Shown here piece by piece: positions 8,178 through 16,209 of a DNA stretch of 64,000 nucleotides (position 1 is the stretch's first letter; the number at the start of each line of letters is the position of its first letter). The DNA is taken from NCBI GenBank assembly GCA_017624835.1, contig JAGAMG010000050.1:62001-126000 (forward strand), written 5' to 3'. A program made the position numbers and the translations under genes. Origin of the DNA: Lachnospiraceae bacterium (GTDB lineage Bacteria; Bacillota; Clostridia; Lachnospirales; Lachnospiraceae). The notes under the pieces are model-generated. The model was not told the DNA's origin. It was given only the letters and a program-made list of their open reading frames with translations, and searched no databases.

Positions 8178-8804
8178 ATGATGAACAGGAACGTTTTCTT
8201 TCTGCTGGGGTGTCCGTGCTCTGGAAAGACAACAGTAGGAAAAATATTGGCTCAAAAATACAATATGTATTATTTCAGTGGTGACGAGAAACGGTTTTAT
8301 TACTATCGATTTGCAGATGCATCAAAGCATAAGTATATGACAAAGAATACATCTGACTTTTGGGATTGGTCGTTGGCTGAAATGGTTGATTGGGAAAAAG
8401 GTGTTATTTCAGAGCAGACTCCGTATATCTTAGAAGATTTAAATAAGCTGTCAGAGCATCATGAATTTGTGTTGTTTGAAGGAATGTTAGATATGGAATG
8501 TCTTTCAAATAACGTGGTTTCAGACCATATTGTATACCTTACGGTTGAACGGAATATTTGCGAAAAGGAGTTTTTTAGCCGCAAGGATCACAATGCAATG
8601 ATAACTGCTATTATGAACACGTCAGGAATTTCCGACGCAGAAAAAATGCGTAGAATAGAAATGCGAAAAGCCGCTGCCATCGATGCATTTTATGAAAAAC
8701 CGGAAAAAAGCGGAATTCAAAGCTATTCAAGAAGTGATATCATGTCGCCTTCAGAGATGGCAGAACGAATAGAAAAGTTTTTTGGTTTAACAAATAATCT
8801 ATAA
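8178..8804 (+). CDS. P-loop kinase-like / AAA-type ATPase protein
   Basis: A 208-residue nucleotide-binding protein with a Walker A motif GCPCSGKTT near the N-terminus (about 11-19), as in small-molecule kinases of the shikimate/gluconate kinase fold. A second feature, HHEFVLFEGMLDM, resembles a Walker B region. No lid-domain signature identifies a substrate. The ATG at 8178 is chosen because GAGGTG lies 6 bases upstream; a GTG at 8169 would place the start inside that site. It follows the HD protein by about 50 bases and precedes a GNAT gene. It could be a phosphotransferase of the kind that modifies small molecules; that is inference. Confidence 0.65.
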   Translation: MMNRNVFFLLGCPCSGKTTVGKILAQKYNMYYFSGDEKRFYYYRFADASKHKYMTKNTSDFWDWSLAEMVDWEKGVISEQTPYILEDLNKLSEHHEFVLFEGMLDMECLSNNVVSDHIVYLTVERNICEKEFFSRKDHNAMITAIMNTSGISDAEKMRRIEMRKAAAIDAFYEKPEKSGIQSYSRSDIMSPSEMAERIEKFFGLTNNL

Positions 8805-8855
8805 TTTATGGAGGGCGAAAAAAGTTAGTAAACAAGCAAATGTCGGAGGTGCATT

Positions 8856-9302
8856 ATGATTATCAGAAAAGCTAAAAGTGCAGATGCAAATGACTTAAAA
8901 GTATTATACTTTGATTATTTAACACATTTTCCACCAACGGAAGAACAGGATATGAATTTATGGCAGAATCTTCTTGATAAGTTCGAGAAAGATGAAAATA
9001 TGTATTTGTTAGTTGGAGAAGAAGATGGGAAAGTTGTTTCATCCGTACAAATGGCGATAATTGAAAGTTTAACGCATAATGTTAGACCGTTTGCTGTTAT
9101 TGAAAATGTAGTAACGCATATGGCTTATAGAAATAAAGGTTATGCGTCAGCCTTATTGGAAAGAGCATCAGAAATTGCAAGAGAACGTAGATGCTATAAA
9201 GTTTTTCTTGAAACAGGCTCAAATAAAGAAAGTACATTAGCTTTTTATAGAAACAATGGTTTTGCAATAGACGAGAAGCATTCTTGCTTAAAGCGTTTAT
9301 AA
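8856..9302 (+). CDS. GNAT-family N-acetyltransferase
   Basis: A 148-residue single-domain GNAT protein that would transfer acetyl from acetyl-CoA to an amine. The acetyl-CoA loop is seen as THMAYRNKGYASALLERASEI (about 88-108; R/Q-x-x-G-x-G/A pattern as RNKGYA), preceded by the beta-4 strand and followed by FYRNNGFAI, the usual C-terminal motif. CGGAGGTG precedes the ATG. Substrate cannot be predicted. It belongs to the single-strand accessory run. Confidence 0.85.
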   Translation: MIIRKAKSADANDLKVLYFDYLTHFPPTEEQDMNLWQNLLDKFEKDENMYLLVGEEDGKVVSSVQMAIIESLTHNVRPFAVIENVVTHMAYRNKGYASALLERASEIARERRCYKVFLETGSNKESTLAFYRNNGFAIDEKHSCLKRL

Positions 9303-9309
9303 TTCTAAT

Positions 9310-9362
9310 TTAGTGGCGTAGGGTATTAGTTCCCTCGACTTATGGCGGGAAATCTAATGAAT
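9310..9362 (+). other. Hairpin in the gap before the P5C-reductase-like gene
   Basis: ATTAG...CTAAT and TTCCC...GGGAA form a stem with bulges across about 9327-9360, with a loop of roughly ten bases. No T-run follows. It may be a weak transcription pause or an mRNA processing structure. Confidence 0.3.
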
Positions 9363-9397
9363 AGAGATAAAAAATCTTGATTATGTAGGTGAAAGAA

Positions 9398-10207
9398 ATG
9401 AGAATTGGTATTATAGGATATGGACATTTAGGTAAGGCTTTAGTCAGGGGATTGATATTAACTGGTTTTAGCCAAAACGATATTGACATCAACGCCCGAA
9501 CACAAAAGACAAGAGATTGTGTTCGGGATGGATTTAAGGATATTTATGTAACTGACAATAAAGAAGAGTTAGTTAATCGAACAGATGTGATTATATTAGT
9601 AACAGAGCCTAAAAATGCTAAAGAGGTATTGAATGAAATTAAAGACTATAAAATCGACGCAAAGATAATTGTAAGTTTTATGGCTGGAATTACAATCGCA
9701 GAAATAAAGAGCATGTTAGGCAAAAAACAAGATACAGTTAAATTGTTTAGAGTTATGCCCAATATCGCAATTCAAGACGGAAATGGTGTTATAGGTGTTA
9801 CATATGAAGAACAGGATTATGAAAAATTTCAAGATGTACTTAATGTGTTGAAGAAATTGGGATATGTATTGAGGATGGACGAAGATTCGTTAAATCATAT
9901 TACTGTAACAGCTGCAAGCGGGTTGGCTTTTGCAGCTTGTATGATGAATTCATATCAGAAAGCTAGTAATACACTTATCAATGACGACGAAAAAAGTAAA
10001 GAAATAACCATTCGTATTTTTGAGAATGTTATAAATATGGTTAAGAGAGAGAACTGTTCTTTTGATGATATTATTTGTCGTATTACTACAAAAGGTGGAA
10101 CTACTGAGGCTGGGATGAAGAATTTAAATCAGGAGTTGATTACAGAGAACCTTGAAATATGTATGAAAAAATCGTATGAAAAAACAAATAACATTACATC
10201 AAATTGA
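9398..10207 (+). CDS. Pyrroline-5-carboxylate reductase-like protein
   Basis: A 269-residue NAD(P)-dependent reductase of the ProC family, which makes proline from pyrroline-5-carboxylate. The Rossmann motif GIIGYGHLG starts at residue 4. The family markers RVMPN (near 120) and TTKGGTTEAG (near 230, the substrate-loop and dimer helix signature) are both present, so the fold call is firm. There are no proA or proB genes nearby, and the gene lies within an accessory run of modifying enzymes, so it may act on a related imine. The ATG at 9398 follows AGGTG; the GTG at 9389 is less well spaced. Confidence 0.85.
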   Translation: MRIGIIGYGHLGKALVRGLILTGFSQNDIDINARTQKTRDCVRDGFKDIYVTDNKEELVNRTDVIILVTEPKNAKEVLNEIKDYKIDAKIIVSFMAGITIAEIKSMLGKKQDTVKLFRVMPNIAIQDGNGVIGVTYEEQDYEKFQDVLNVLKKLGYVLRMDEDSLNHITVTAASGLAFAACMMNSYQKASNTLINDDEKSKEITIRIFENVINMVKRENCSFDDIICRITTKGGTTEAGMKNLNQELITENLEICMKKSYEKTNNITSN

Positions 10208-10230
10208 TACATATAAAAAAGGAGAGTCCC

Positions 10231-11148
10231 ATGCGATATCCGCTAGATAAAGAATTAAAATCAATTTCGTTTCTAAAGCCGCCGACAAATAGAAAGATAT
10301 ATCCAATTATGGGCATAGTAATGAAGGTTTTTAAATGTAAGTCGGATGAAAAAGTAAATGTGACAGTTCATAGGATACATGGATATGAAAATGGAGTACT
10401 GAATACTTATGTGATTGAGCCTAAAAACTCCGATAATAATATGCCTTGTCTTGTGTTCTTTCATGGTGGTGGCTTTATGCTAAAGGCATCCGGTGTACAT
10501 TACAAAATTGCTAAGGAATATGCCTACAGACTTCCCTGTAAGGTGGTTTATGTGGATTATCGGCTTGCTCCGAAGTATTCATTTCCGGTACCGGTTGAAG
10601 ATTGCTTCGAAACTTACAGGTGGGTGTTGGATAATGCAGATATGTTGGGAATAAACAAAGACAGAATTGTGATTGGCGGAGACAGTGCCGGTGGTAATCT
10701 TGCTGCCGCAGTAACATTTATGGCGAGAGATAGAAAACTACAGTTACCAATAGCTGCTTTGTTAATTTATCCTGCCACAGACAGGCGTATGATTACGGAG
10801 TCCATGAAAAAATATAAGGATACTCCTGTATGGGACGCAAGACGCAATCAATTGATGTGGAACTCATACCTAAAAGGGCAGATGCCGGAACCTATGGAGT
10901 ATGCCTCACCAATAGAAGCGGCTTCGTTAGAAAAGTTTCCCAGAAGTTACATAGAAGCAGCGGAATATGACTGCCTTCGTGATGAAGGGATTATGTTTGG
11001 TGAAAGGTTAAGAGAAGCAGGGGTAGATGTGCAGTTGTATGAAATTAAGAATGCCTGTCATGGGTTTGAAACCGCTGTTGATAGTTCAATTACAAGGGAA
11101 TGTATGAACAGGAGAGTTAAGTGGCTTAGAGAAATATTAGTGCAATGA
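10231..11148 (+). CDS. Alpha/beta hydrolase (hormone-sensitive-lipase family esterase)
   Basis: A 305-residue carboxylesterase of the HSL family (bacterial family IV). The oxyanion motif HGGGF (78-82), nucleophile elbow GDSAGG with Ser152, acid Asp247 (EYDCLRDEG) and base His277 (ACHGFE) form a complete triad. No signal peptide is present, so it is cytoplasmic. AAGGAGAG 4 bases before the ATG decides the start; an in-frame TTG at 10204 overlaps the preceding stop and is rejected. Followed after 10 bases by a second, unrelated alpha/beta hydrolase, so the two are probably co-transcribed. Confidence 0.88.
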   Translation: MRYPLDKELKSISFLKPPTNRKIYPIMGIVMKVFKCKSDEKVNVTVHRIHGYENGVLNTYVIEPKNSDNNMPCLVFFHGGGFMLKASGVHYKIAKEYAYRLPCKVVYVDYRLAPKYSFPVPVEDCFETYRWVLDNADMLGINKDRIVIGGDSAGGNLAAAVTFMARDRKLQLPIAALLIYPATDRRMITESMKKYKDTPVWDARRNQLMWNSYLKGQMPEPMEYASPIEAASLEKFPRSYIEAAEYDCLRDEGIMFGERLREAGVDVQLYEIKNACHGFETAVDSSITRECMNRRVKWLREILVQ

Positions 11149-11158
11149 AGGTGATAAA

Positions 11159-11974
11159 ATGATTGAAAAGACATATAAAACAGCATCAGGGGTCATACAT
11201 TATTGGGTCAATATTTTAGATGCAAAGAAAGTAACCTTGGTGTTTCTTCCGGGCTTAACAGCAGACCATAGATTGTTTGATAAGCAAATTGAGTATTTTG
11301 AGAATAAGTATAATGTTCTTGTGTGGGATGCGCCGGCACATGCGGCTTCGTGGCCATTCAAATTTGATTTTAGTTTAGCGGATAAGGCGCAGTGGTTGTA
11401 TCAGATTCTGGAACAAGAAGAAATAGAAAATCCCGTTATTATAGGACAGTCCATGGGTGGTTATGTTGGTCAGGCATTTGCAGAATTGTATCCCAAGAGA
11501 ATAAAGGGATTTATATCCATTGATTCAGCACCATTGCAAAGAAGATATATAACAGGTATTGAATTATGGCTGTTGAAGAGAATGGAGCCTGTGTACTATT
11601 ATTATCCATGGAAATCCCTGCTTAAGACGGGAACCAATGGGGTGGCAATGTCCGAGTATGGCAGGAAGCTTATGTACGATATCATGATGGCCTATGATGG
11701 GGATAAAAAAAGATATGCTCAAATATCGGGGTATGGATTTAAAATTTTGGCAGAAGCCATAGAAAAAGATTTGGAGTATGCAATTAACTGTCCGGCATTA
11801 CTGATTTGTGGGGAAAAAGACAGAGCCGGTTCATGCATCAGATATAATAAGGCATGGCATAAGAATACCAATATTCCGATTCAATGGATAAAGGATGCAG
11901 GGCATAATTCCAATACTGATAAACCGGAGCAAATAAATGAATTGATTGAAACTGTAATCAGGCAAGTGCAATGA
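11159..11974 (+). CDS. Alpha/beta hydrolase (lipase/esterase-like)
   Basis: A 271-residue alpha/beta-hydrolase of the classical Abhydrolase_1 type. The nucleophile elbow is GQSMGG with Ser98; the acid is likely the Asp in LLICGEKDRAG and the base the His in GHNSNTDKPEQ near the C-terminus. The HG-type oxyanion motif is replaced by LPGLTADHR (30-38). It is cytoplasmic by sequence. Tight spacing to the upstream esterase gene and the downstream methyltransferase suggests an operon. Substrate is unknown. Confidence 0.83.
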   Translation: MIEKTYKTASGVIHYWVNILDAKKVTLVFLPGLTADHRLFDKQIEYFENKYNVLVWDAPAHAASWPFKFDFSLADKAQWLYQILEQEEIENPVIIGQSMGGYVGQAFAELYPKRIKGFISIDSAPLQRRYITGIELWLLKRMEPVYYYYPWKSLLKTGTNGVAMSEYGRKLMYDIMMAYDGDKKRYAQISGYGFKILAEAIEKDLEYAINCPALLICGEKDRAGSCIRYNKAWHKNTNIPIQWIKDAGHNSNTDKPEQINELIETVIRQVQ

Positions 11975-11990
11975 TAAAAGGAAGTCAAGC

Positions 11991-12779
11991 ATGAATAATG
12001 TAAACAAAACATTATATATTCCACTATATGGGAAGGCATATGTGAGTAAGAAAAATATTATCCTTCAAGATAAAAAAGCAGAGGACATTTGGGAAAATGC
12101 CGGATTGGCACTTAAAGGAAAATCCAAGTCGAAATGGTTGGCATATTATATGGCGATGCGCTCTGCTATTTACGATGAATGGGTAAGACAGGAGATTAGA
12201 AATAACCCTAACATTATTGTGTTGCATATTGGTTGTGGTCTGGACAGCAGAATCGAAAGAGTGGCTACAAAAGATACACAGTGGTATGATATTGATTTTC
12301 CGGATGTCATAGAAGAGAGAAAAAAGTATTATGTGGAATCAGATTTTTATCATATGTTGCCAACGGATATGAGAAACTCTGAATGGAATAAATGTATTGA
12401 AGGTAATCATGATGCTATGATTATTCTTGAGGGTGTCAGTATGTATTTCCGGCCGGAAGAATTGGTTGAATTATTAGCAAACCTTTGTGGGCATTTTAGA
12501 ACCATTAAACTTTTGATGGATTGTTATACGGAACGTGCCGCCAAAGCGTCAAAATATAAGAATCCTATCAATGATGTGGGAGTTACTGTCGTATATGGAT
12601 ATGATAATCCCCAGAAATTGGCGAAAAAGTCAGGTTTACTGTTTGAGAAAGAACATAGTATGACTCCTCAGAAATATATCGATGAGTTACAGGGGATGGA
12701 AAGAATAATCTTTAAGTATTTGTTTGCAGGAAAAATTGCGAAAGCGATGTATAGGATGTATGAATTTAAGAAGAGATAG
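11991..12779 (+). CDS. Class I SAM-dependent methyltransferase (PPM/leucine carboxyl methyltransferase-like)
   Basis: A 262-residue methyltransferase resembling the PPM1/TcmP O-methyltransferase family. The N-terminal YGKAYVSK and the SAM motif HIGCGLDSR (79-87), then WYDIDFPDVIEERK and GVSMYF, follow the PPM pattern (GxGxD, D-x-P, E-x-V-x-x-Y). Bacterial members often modify polyketide carboxylates or serve unknown roles. The gene follows the hydrolases by 16 bases and is AT-rich like its neighbours. Confidence 0.82.
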   Translation: MNNVNKTLYIPLYGKAYVSKKNIILQDKKAEDIWENAGLALKGKSKSKWLAYYMAMRSAIYDEWVRQEIRNNPNIIVLHIGCGLDSRIERVATKDTQWYDIDFPDVIEERKKYYVESDFYHMLPTDMRNSEWNKCIEGNHDAMIILEGVSMYFRPEELVELLANLCGHFRTIKLLMDCYTERAAKASKYKNPINDVGVTVVYGYDNPQKLAKKSGLLFEKEHSMTPQKYIDELQGMERIIFKYLFAGKIAKAMYRMYEFKKR

Positions 12780-12830
12780 GAATGAATACTAAAGCAGTTT
12801 TCGTATGGAGAAGAGAGGGGAGATACAAAA

Positions 12831-13448
12831 GTGTTTAAAAATTTAAAATGGCTGTTTTTTGATGTGGGTTCAACCTTAATGGACGAGCACACTGCATATG
12901 AGCATCGTATGAAGGATATAGCAAGGTTGGCTAATGTTCCTTATGAAGAGGTTTATGAAAAGGCAATGGAGCTTTACAAAGACAATAAAAAGGGGGATAT
13001 TGAGATTGCTAAAGCATTAGGTGTGGAATTGCCTAAATGGCATAAAGAGGATGAAATTTTATATGATGATGCAGAGAAGTGTTTGGAAATCTTAAGCAGA
13101 AGATATAAAATAGGGATTATTGCAAATCAATCCTTAGGGACCAAAGAACGTTTGAAAAAGCATGGAGTATTGCGTTATATTGATATGGTGGTTGCTTCTG
13201 CGGAAGAAGGCGTTGCCAAGCCGGATAAAAGGATATTTGAAATTGCATTAAAGAGAGCAGAGTGCGAACCGGGTAATGCTATCATGATTGGAGATAGAAT
13301 TGATAATGATATTATTCCTGCTAAGTCATTGGGAATGCATACCATATGGGTAAAACAGGGCTTTGGACGGTATTGGAATATTACTAAAGAAATAGAAAGG
13401 GCAGACTGTGCAGTTGATAGTTTGACTGAACTTTTTGATATTCTATAA
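12831..13448 (+). CDS. HAD-superfamily hydrolase
   Basis: A 205-residue haloacid-dehalogenase phosphatase. Motif I is FFDVGSTLMD, in which the second catalytic Asp is replaced: DVGST has Asp at the first position but Gly-Ser instead of the usual DxD. Motif II is IIANQS, motif III the Lys in AKPDKRIFE and motif IV GDRIDNDIIPA, all intact. The altered motif I is common in the subgroup of HADs with an odd second residue and may lower phosphatase activity. A GTG start preceded by AGGGGAG is used. It is the first of two HAD genes in this run. Confidence 0.82.
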   Translation: MFKNLKWLFFDVGSTLMDEHTAYEHRMKDIARLANVPYEEVYEKAMELYKDNKKGDIEIAKALGVELPKWHKEDEILYDDAEKCLEILSRRYKIGIIANQSLGTKERLKKHGVLRYIDMVVASAEEGVAKPDKRIFEIALKRAECEPGNAIMIGDRIDNDIIPAKSLGMHTIWVKQGFGRYWNITKEIERADCAVDSLTELFDIL

Positions 13449-13490
13449 AATAATTTTAGAATGTTGCAAGTTTTAGGGAGGTAAAGGGTG

Positions 13491-14102
13491 ATGGCCTATG
13501 ATTTTACAACATTGAAATGCAATTTAGAAAAGAAGGGGTATCAGGTACATATATTTGACACAAAAGAAGAAGCAGCCGAATATATCAATAGTCAGATAGA
13601 TAGGAGAACGGTGGGCTTAGGTGGTTCTGTAACGATTCATCAGATGGAGCTGTTTAGTAAGCTTTCAACACACAATACTGTTTATTGGCATGAGGAAAAG
13701 CCGGAAGATATGACGGTAATGGAAACCAGAAAAGCGGCTACTTGTTCGGAAATCTATATCAGTTCGGTTAATGCTATTTCCGAGGCAGGAGAAATTGTAA
13801 ATATTGATAATACAGGTAATCGTGTGGCAGCTATTTCCTTTGGTCCTTCTGAGGTTTATCTTGTAATTGGTGAAAATAAGGTTGCTACCGATTTGGAATC
13901 AACCCTGCATCGTGCTCGTAATATTGCTGCGCCATTAAATGCCAAGCGCCTGAATAGAAAGACCCCATGTGCACGGAAGGGAGATAAATGTTATAATTGT
14001 AATAGTCCGGAGCGGATATGCAGAAATCTTTCTGTGTTATGGGACAAGCCTACCGGAGCAAATTATCATGTGATTTTGATTCAAGAGAAGCTAGGTTATT
14101 GA
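13491..14102 (+). CDS. LUD-domain (lactate utilization protein-like, DUF162)
   Basis: A 203-residue protein with a LUD domain, the fold of LutC/LutB involved in lactate oxidation and of related redox proteins. Typical segments are VGLGGSVTIHQMEL and TCSEIYISSVNAISEAGEIVNIDNTGNRVA, and NKVATDLESTLHRARNIAAP. A C-terminal Cys cluster (CARKGDKCYNC..., then CRNL) could bind metal or Fe-S. No lutA or lutB neighbour is present, so the lactate role is not supported here. GGGAGGT before the ATG sets the start; a GTG three bases earlier is possible. Confidence 0.83.
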   Translation: MAYDFTTLKCNLEKKGYQVHIFDTKEEAAEYINSQIDRRTVGLGGSVTIHQMELFSKLSTHNTVYWHEEKPEDMTVMETRKAATCSEIYISSVNAISEAGEIVNIDNTGNRVAAISFGPSEVYLVIGENKVATDLESTLHRARNIAAPLNAKRLNRKTPCARKGDKCYNCNSPERICRNLSVLWDKPTGANYHVILIQEKLGY

Positions 14103-14122
14103 CTTGGAAAAGAGGAAGAAGA

Positions 14123-14788
14123 ATGCGAGCAGTCATTTTTGATATGTTTGAGACATTAATTACACACTATCAGAGTCCGTTATATTTTGGTGCCCAGATG
14201 GCGGCAGATGCGGGAATTCCGGAAAAGAGGTTCCGAGAGCTTTGGTGCCCCACGGAGGATGCCCGTTCTATTGGGGAAATGACTTTAGAAGAAGCCATAG
14301 AAATGATTTTGAAAGAGTGCAATTGTGATTCTCCCACTCTGTTAAAGGAATTGATGGGGAAACGGATTGCTGCAAAAGAAGAGTGTTTCCGACACTTGCA
14401 CCCGGAAATTATTCCTATGCTTTCCACATTAAAGGAAAAGGGAATTTTAATTGGATTAATCAGTAACTGCTTTTCTGAGGAAGCGGAAGTGATCCGAAAA
14501 AGCAAATTATTCTCCTATTTTGATGAAGTGTTTCTTTCCTATGAGCAGGGAGTTCAAAAGCCTGACCGGGAGATTTATCATAGGTGCATGTCTGCTCTTT
14601 CTGTGAGCGCAGAAGAATGTCTCTATGTTGGGGATGGGGGAAGCAAGGAGTTGGAAGCTGCCAAAGAGTTAGGAATGAAGGCTGTTCAGGCAGTTTGGTA
14701 TTTGCAGGAGGGAACTACCCAGCCTGTAGGGAGAAAAAATGATTTTGTTCAAATAGAAACGCCTTTGGGTGTGTTAAATTATTTATAA
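14123..14788 (+). CDS. HAD-superfamily hydrolase (phosphoglycolate phosphatase-like)
   Basis: A 221-residue HAD hydrolase. Motif I is IFDMFETL, again lacking the second Asp of DxD in the standard form. Motif II is LISNCF, motif III lies in GVQKPDREIYHRC and motif IV is YVGDGGSKELEAA. The upstream in-frame extension to 14018 would overlap the LUD gene deeply; the ATG at 14123 has a purine-rich AGAGGAAGA before it and gives a normal family N-terminus. It precedes the ferredoxin gene by 14 bases. Confidence 0.85.
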   Translation: MRAVIFDMFETLITHYQSPLYFGAQMAADAGIPEKRFRELWCPTEDARSIGEMTLEEAIEMILKECNCDSPTLLKELMGKRIAAKEECFRHLHPEIIPMLSTLKEKGILIGLISNCFSEEAEVIRKSKLFSYFDEVFLSYEQGVQKPDREIYHRCMSALSVSAEECLYVGDGGSKELEAAKELGMKAVQAVWYLQEGTTQPVGRKNDFVQIETPLGVLNYL

Positions 14789-14802
14789 AGGAGATTAAGA
14801 TT

Positions 14803-15570
14803 ATGGAGATTTCAAAGGTAACAGCAATTTATTTTTCTGCCACAGGAACCAATAAACGGTCAGTATGTACGATTGCACAGGAATTTGTAGAGAAGATAGA
14901 GACAGTGGATGTGACTATGTGGAATTCTGTGGAACAGGAGAGAACATTTGAAGAAGAGGAGTTAGTGGTCATTGGTGCGCCGGTATATGGTGGAAGAATT
15001 TATGAAGGTGCCAGAGAACGCTTTACTCATTTTCATGGTAAGAATACGCCTTGCATCGTAACAGTAACCTACGGTAATCGTCATTATGATGATGCACTTT
15101 TGGAACTTGCAGATTTGATGAAAACTCAGGGCTTCCGTGTAGTGGCAGGTGCAGCACTAATTGGGCAGCACACCTACGGAGATATTCAAAAGGGGCGTCC
15201 TAATGAACAGGATTTAGAGGAAGATAGGATTTTTGCAAAAAAGGTAAAGGAAAAGCTACAAAATTCTGATTGGCAGGAGCCTCATATTCCCGGAAATTCC
15301 CCTTACAAGGATGGTGGTAATGGAGGTGCATTCCGACCATTAACAAATGAGAAATGTGTCGGCTGTGGAATTTGTGTTGCAAAATGTCCTCAGGGAGCAA
15401 TTCAGGCTGACTGTAAGACCATTGATGATAAATGCATTGCCTGTTTCCGTTGTATTCAGGTCTGTCCTGTAAAGGCAAAAAATATGGATACCCCCGAATA
15501 CATAGAATTTGCGGAGAATTTCTCTAAAAGATTGGAAGCACGCAGGGAAAATGAGTGGTTTTTTGATTAG
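14803..15570 (+). CDS. EFR1-family flavodoxin/ferredoxin protein
   Basis: A 255-residue protein with an N-terminal flavodoxin-like domain (FSATGTNKR phosphate loop near residues 11-19; GAPVYGGR about 61-68) and two C-terminal 4Fe-4S clusters (CVGCGICVAKCP and CIACFRCIQVCP, about 185-225). This matches the EFR1 family of electron-transfer proteins in anaerobes. It is soluble. Neighbours do not give a definite redox partner, though the LUD protein upstream is a possible one. GGAGATTAAG precedes the ATG. Confidence 0.9.
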   Translation: MEISKVTAIYFSATGTNKRSVCTIAQEFVEKIETVDVTMWNSVEQERTFEEEELVVIGAPVYGGRIYEGARERFTHFHGKNTPCIVTVTYGNRHYDDALLELADLMKTQGFRVVAGAALIGQHTYGDIQKGRPNEQDLEEDRIFAKKVKEKLQNSDWQEPHIPGNSPYKDGGNGGAFRPLTNEKCVGCGICVAKCPQGAIQADCKTIDDKCIACFRCIQVCPVKAKNMDTPEYIEFAENFSKRLEARRENEWFFD

Positions 15571-15598
15571 GAGAATAGCAGAGGATAGTGGAATACAA

Positions 15599-16159
15599 AT
15601 GAAAAATGGTGGTCTTATTTCAAGAGGTGATGTAGCTCTTCGAGCAATGAAAAATACAAAAAAGGATATGGAATTACTGCTGGAATGGCTCAATAATCCA
15701 CTGGTACTTCAGTATGTATATGGAGAAGATGCTCCGTGGGATATGGAAAAGGTGTTAGCTAATTTTGCAGAGAATACAACAGGTGTTGGAGATGCTACAG
15801 CTTGTTTTATCCTGTATGAGGGGAAAGAGATTGGTTATCTGCAATATTATCCGGTTCAAGAAGATAGCTATAAATATAATACTTTGGCCACTTATGAAAA
15901 AGTAAAGGGTGGTTATGGTGTGGATATGTTTATTGGGATTCCTGCGCTTTGGAATCAAGGAATCGGGAAGCAGATTATAAATATCTTTGGGGAGTATTGT
16001 AAGAAGCAGCTGGGGATACATAGATTATGTGCGGATCCATCGACTGAAAATGAGAGGGCATTAAAATTTTGGGAAAAGGTAGGTTTTGTACCTTTGGAGA
16101 CTATTGAAGACTATGATGATAGCAGTAAGCTGAGCATTTTAATGGAAAAAAGCATTTAG
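15599..16159 (+). CDS. GNAT acetyltransferase resembling aminoglycoside 6'-N-acetyltransferase
   Basis: A GNAT protein of about 186 residues from the ATG at 15599, with the AAC(6')-type arrangement: LLLEWLNNPLVLQYVYGED near the N-terminus, GVDMFIGIPALWNQGIGKQI carrying the acetyl-CoA loop (QGIGKQ), and CADPSTENERALKFWEKVGF at the end. Similarity to AAC(6') acetyltransferases is structural; drug modification is not shown. The start is uncertain: an in-frame ATG at 15551 has AGGGA close by but overlaps the ferredoxin gene. Confidence 0.75.
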   Translation: MKNGGLISRGDVALRAMKNTKKDMELLLEWLNNPLVLQYVYGEDAPWDMEKVLANFAENTTGVGDATACFILYEGKEIGYLQYYPVQEDSYKYNTLATYEKVKGGYGVDMFIGIPALWNQGIGKQIINIFGEYCKKQLGIHRLCADPSTENERALKFWEKVGFVPLETIEDYDDSSKLSILMEKSI

Positions 16160-16209
16160 GTTAGGGTGACATTTGAGAAAGTAATTTAAATGAGAGAAAA
16201 GGAGAAAAT

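Noticed and set aside
15599-16159. A true aminoglycoside resistance gene
   Set aside because: Only the general AAC(6')-like GNAT layout is visible, with no mobile resistance context, so no resistance claim is made.
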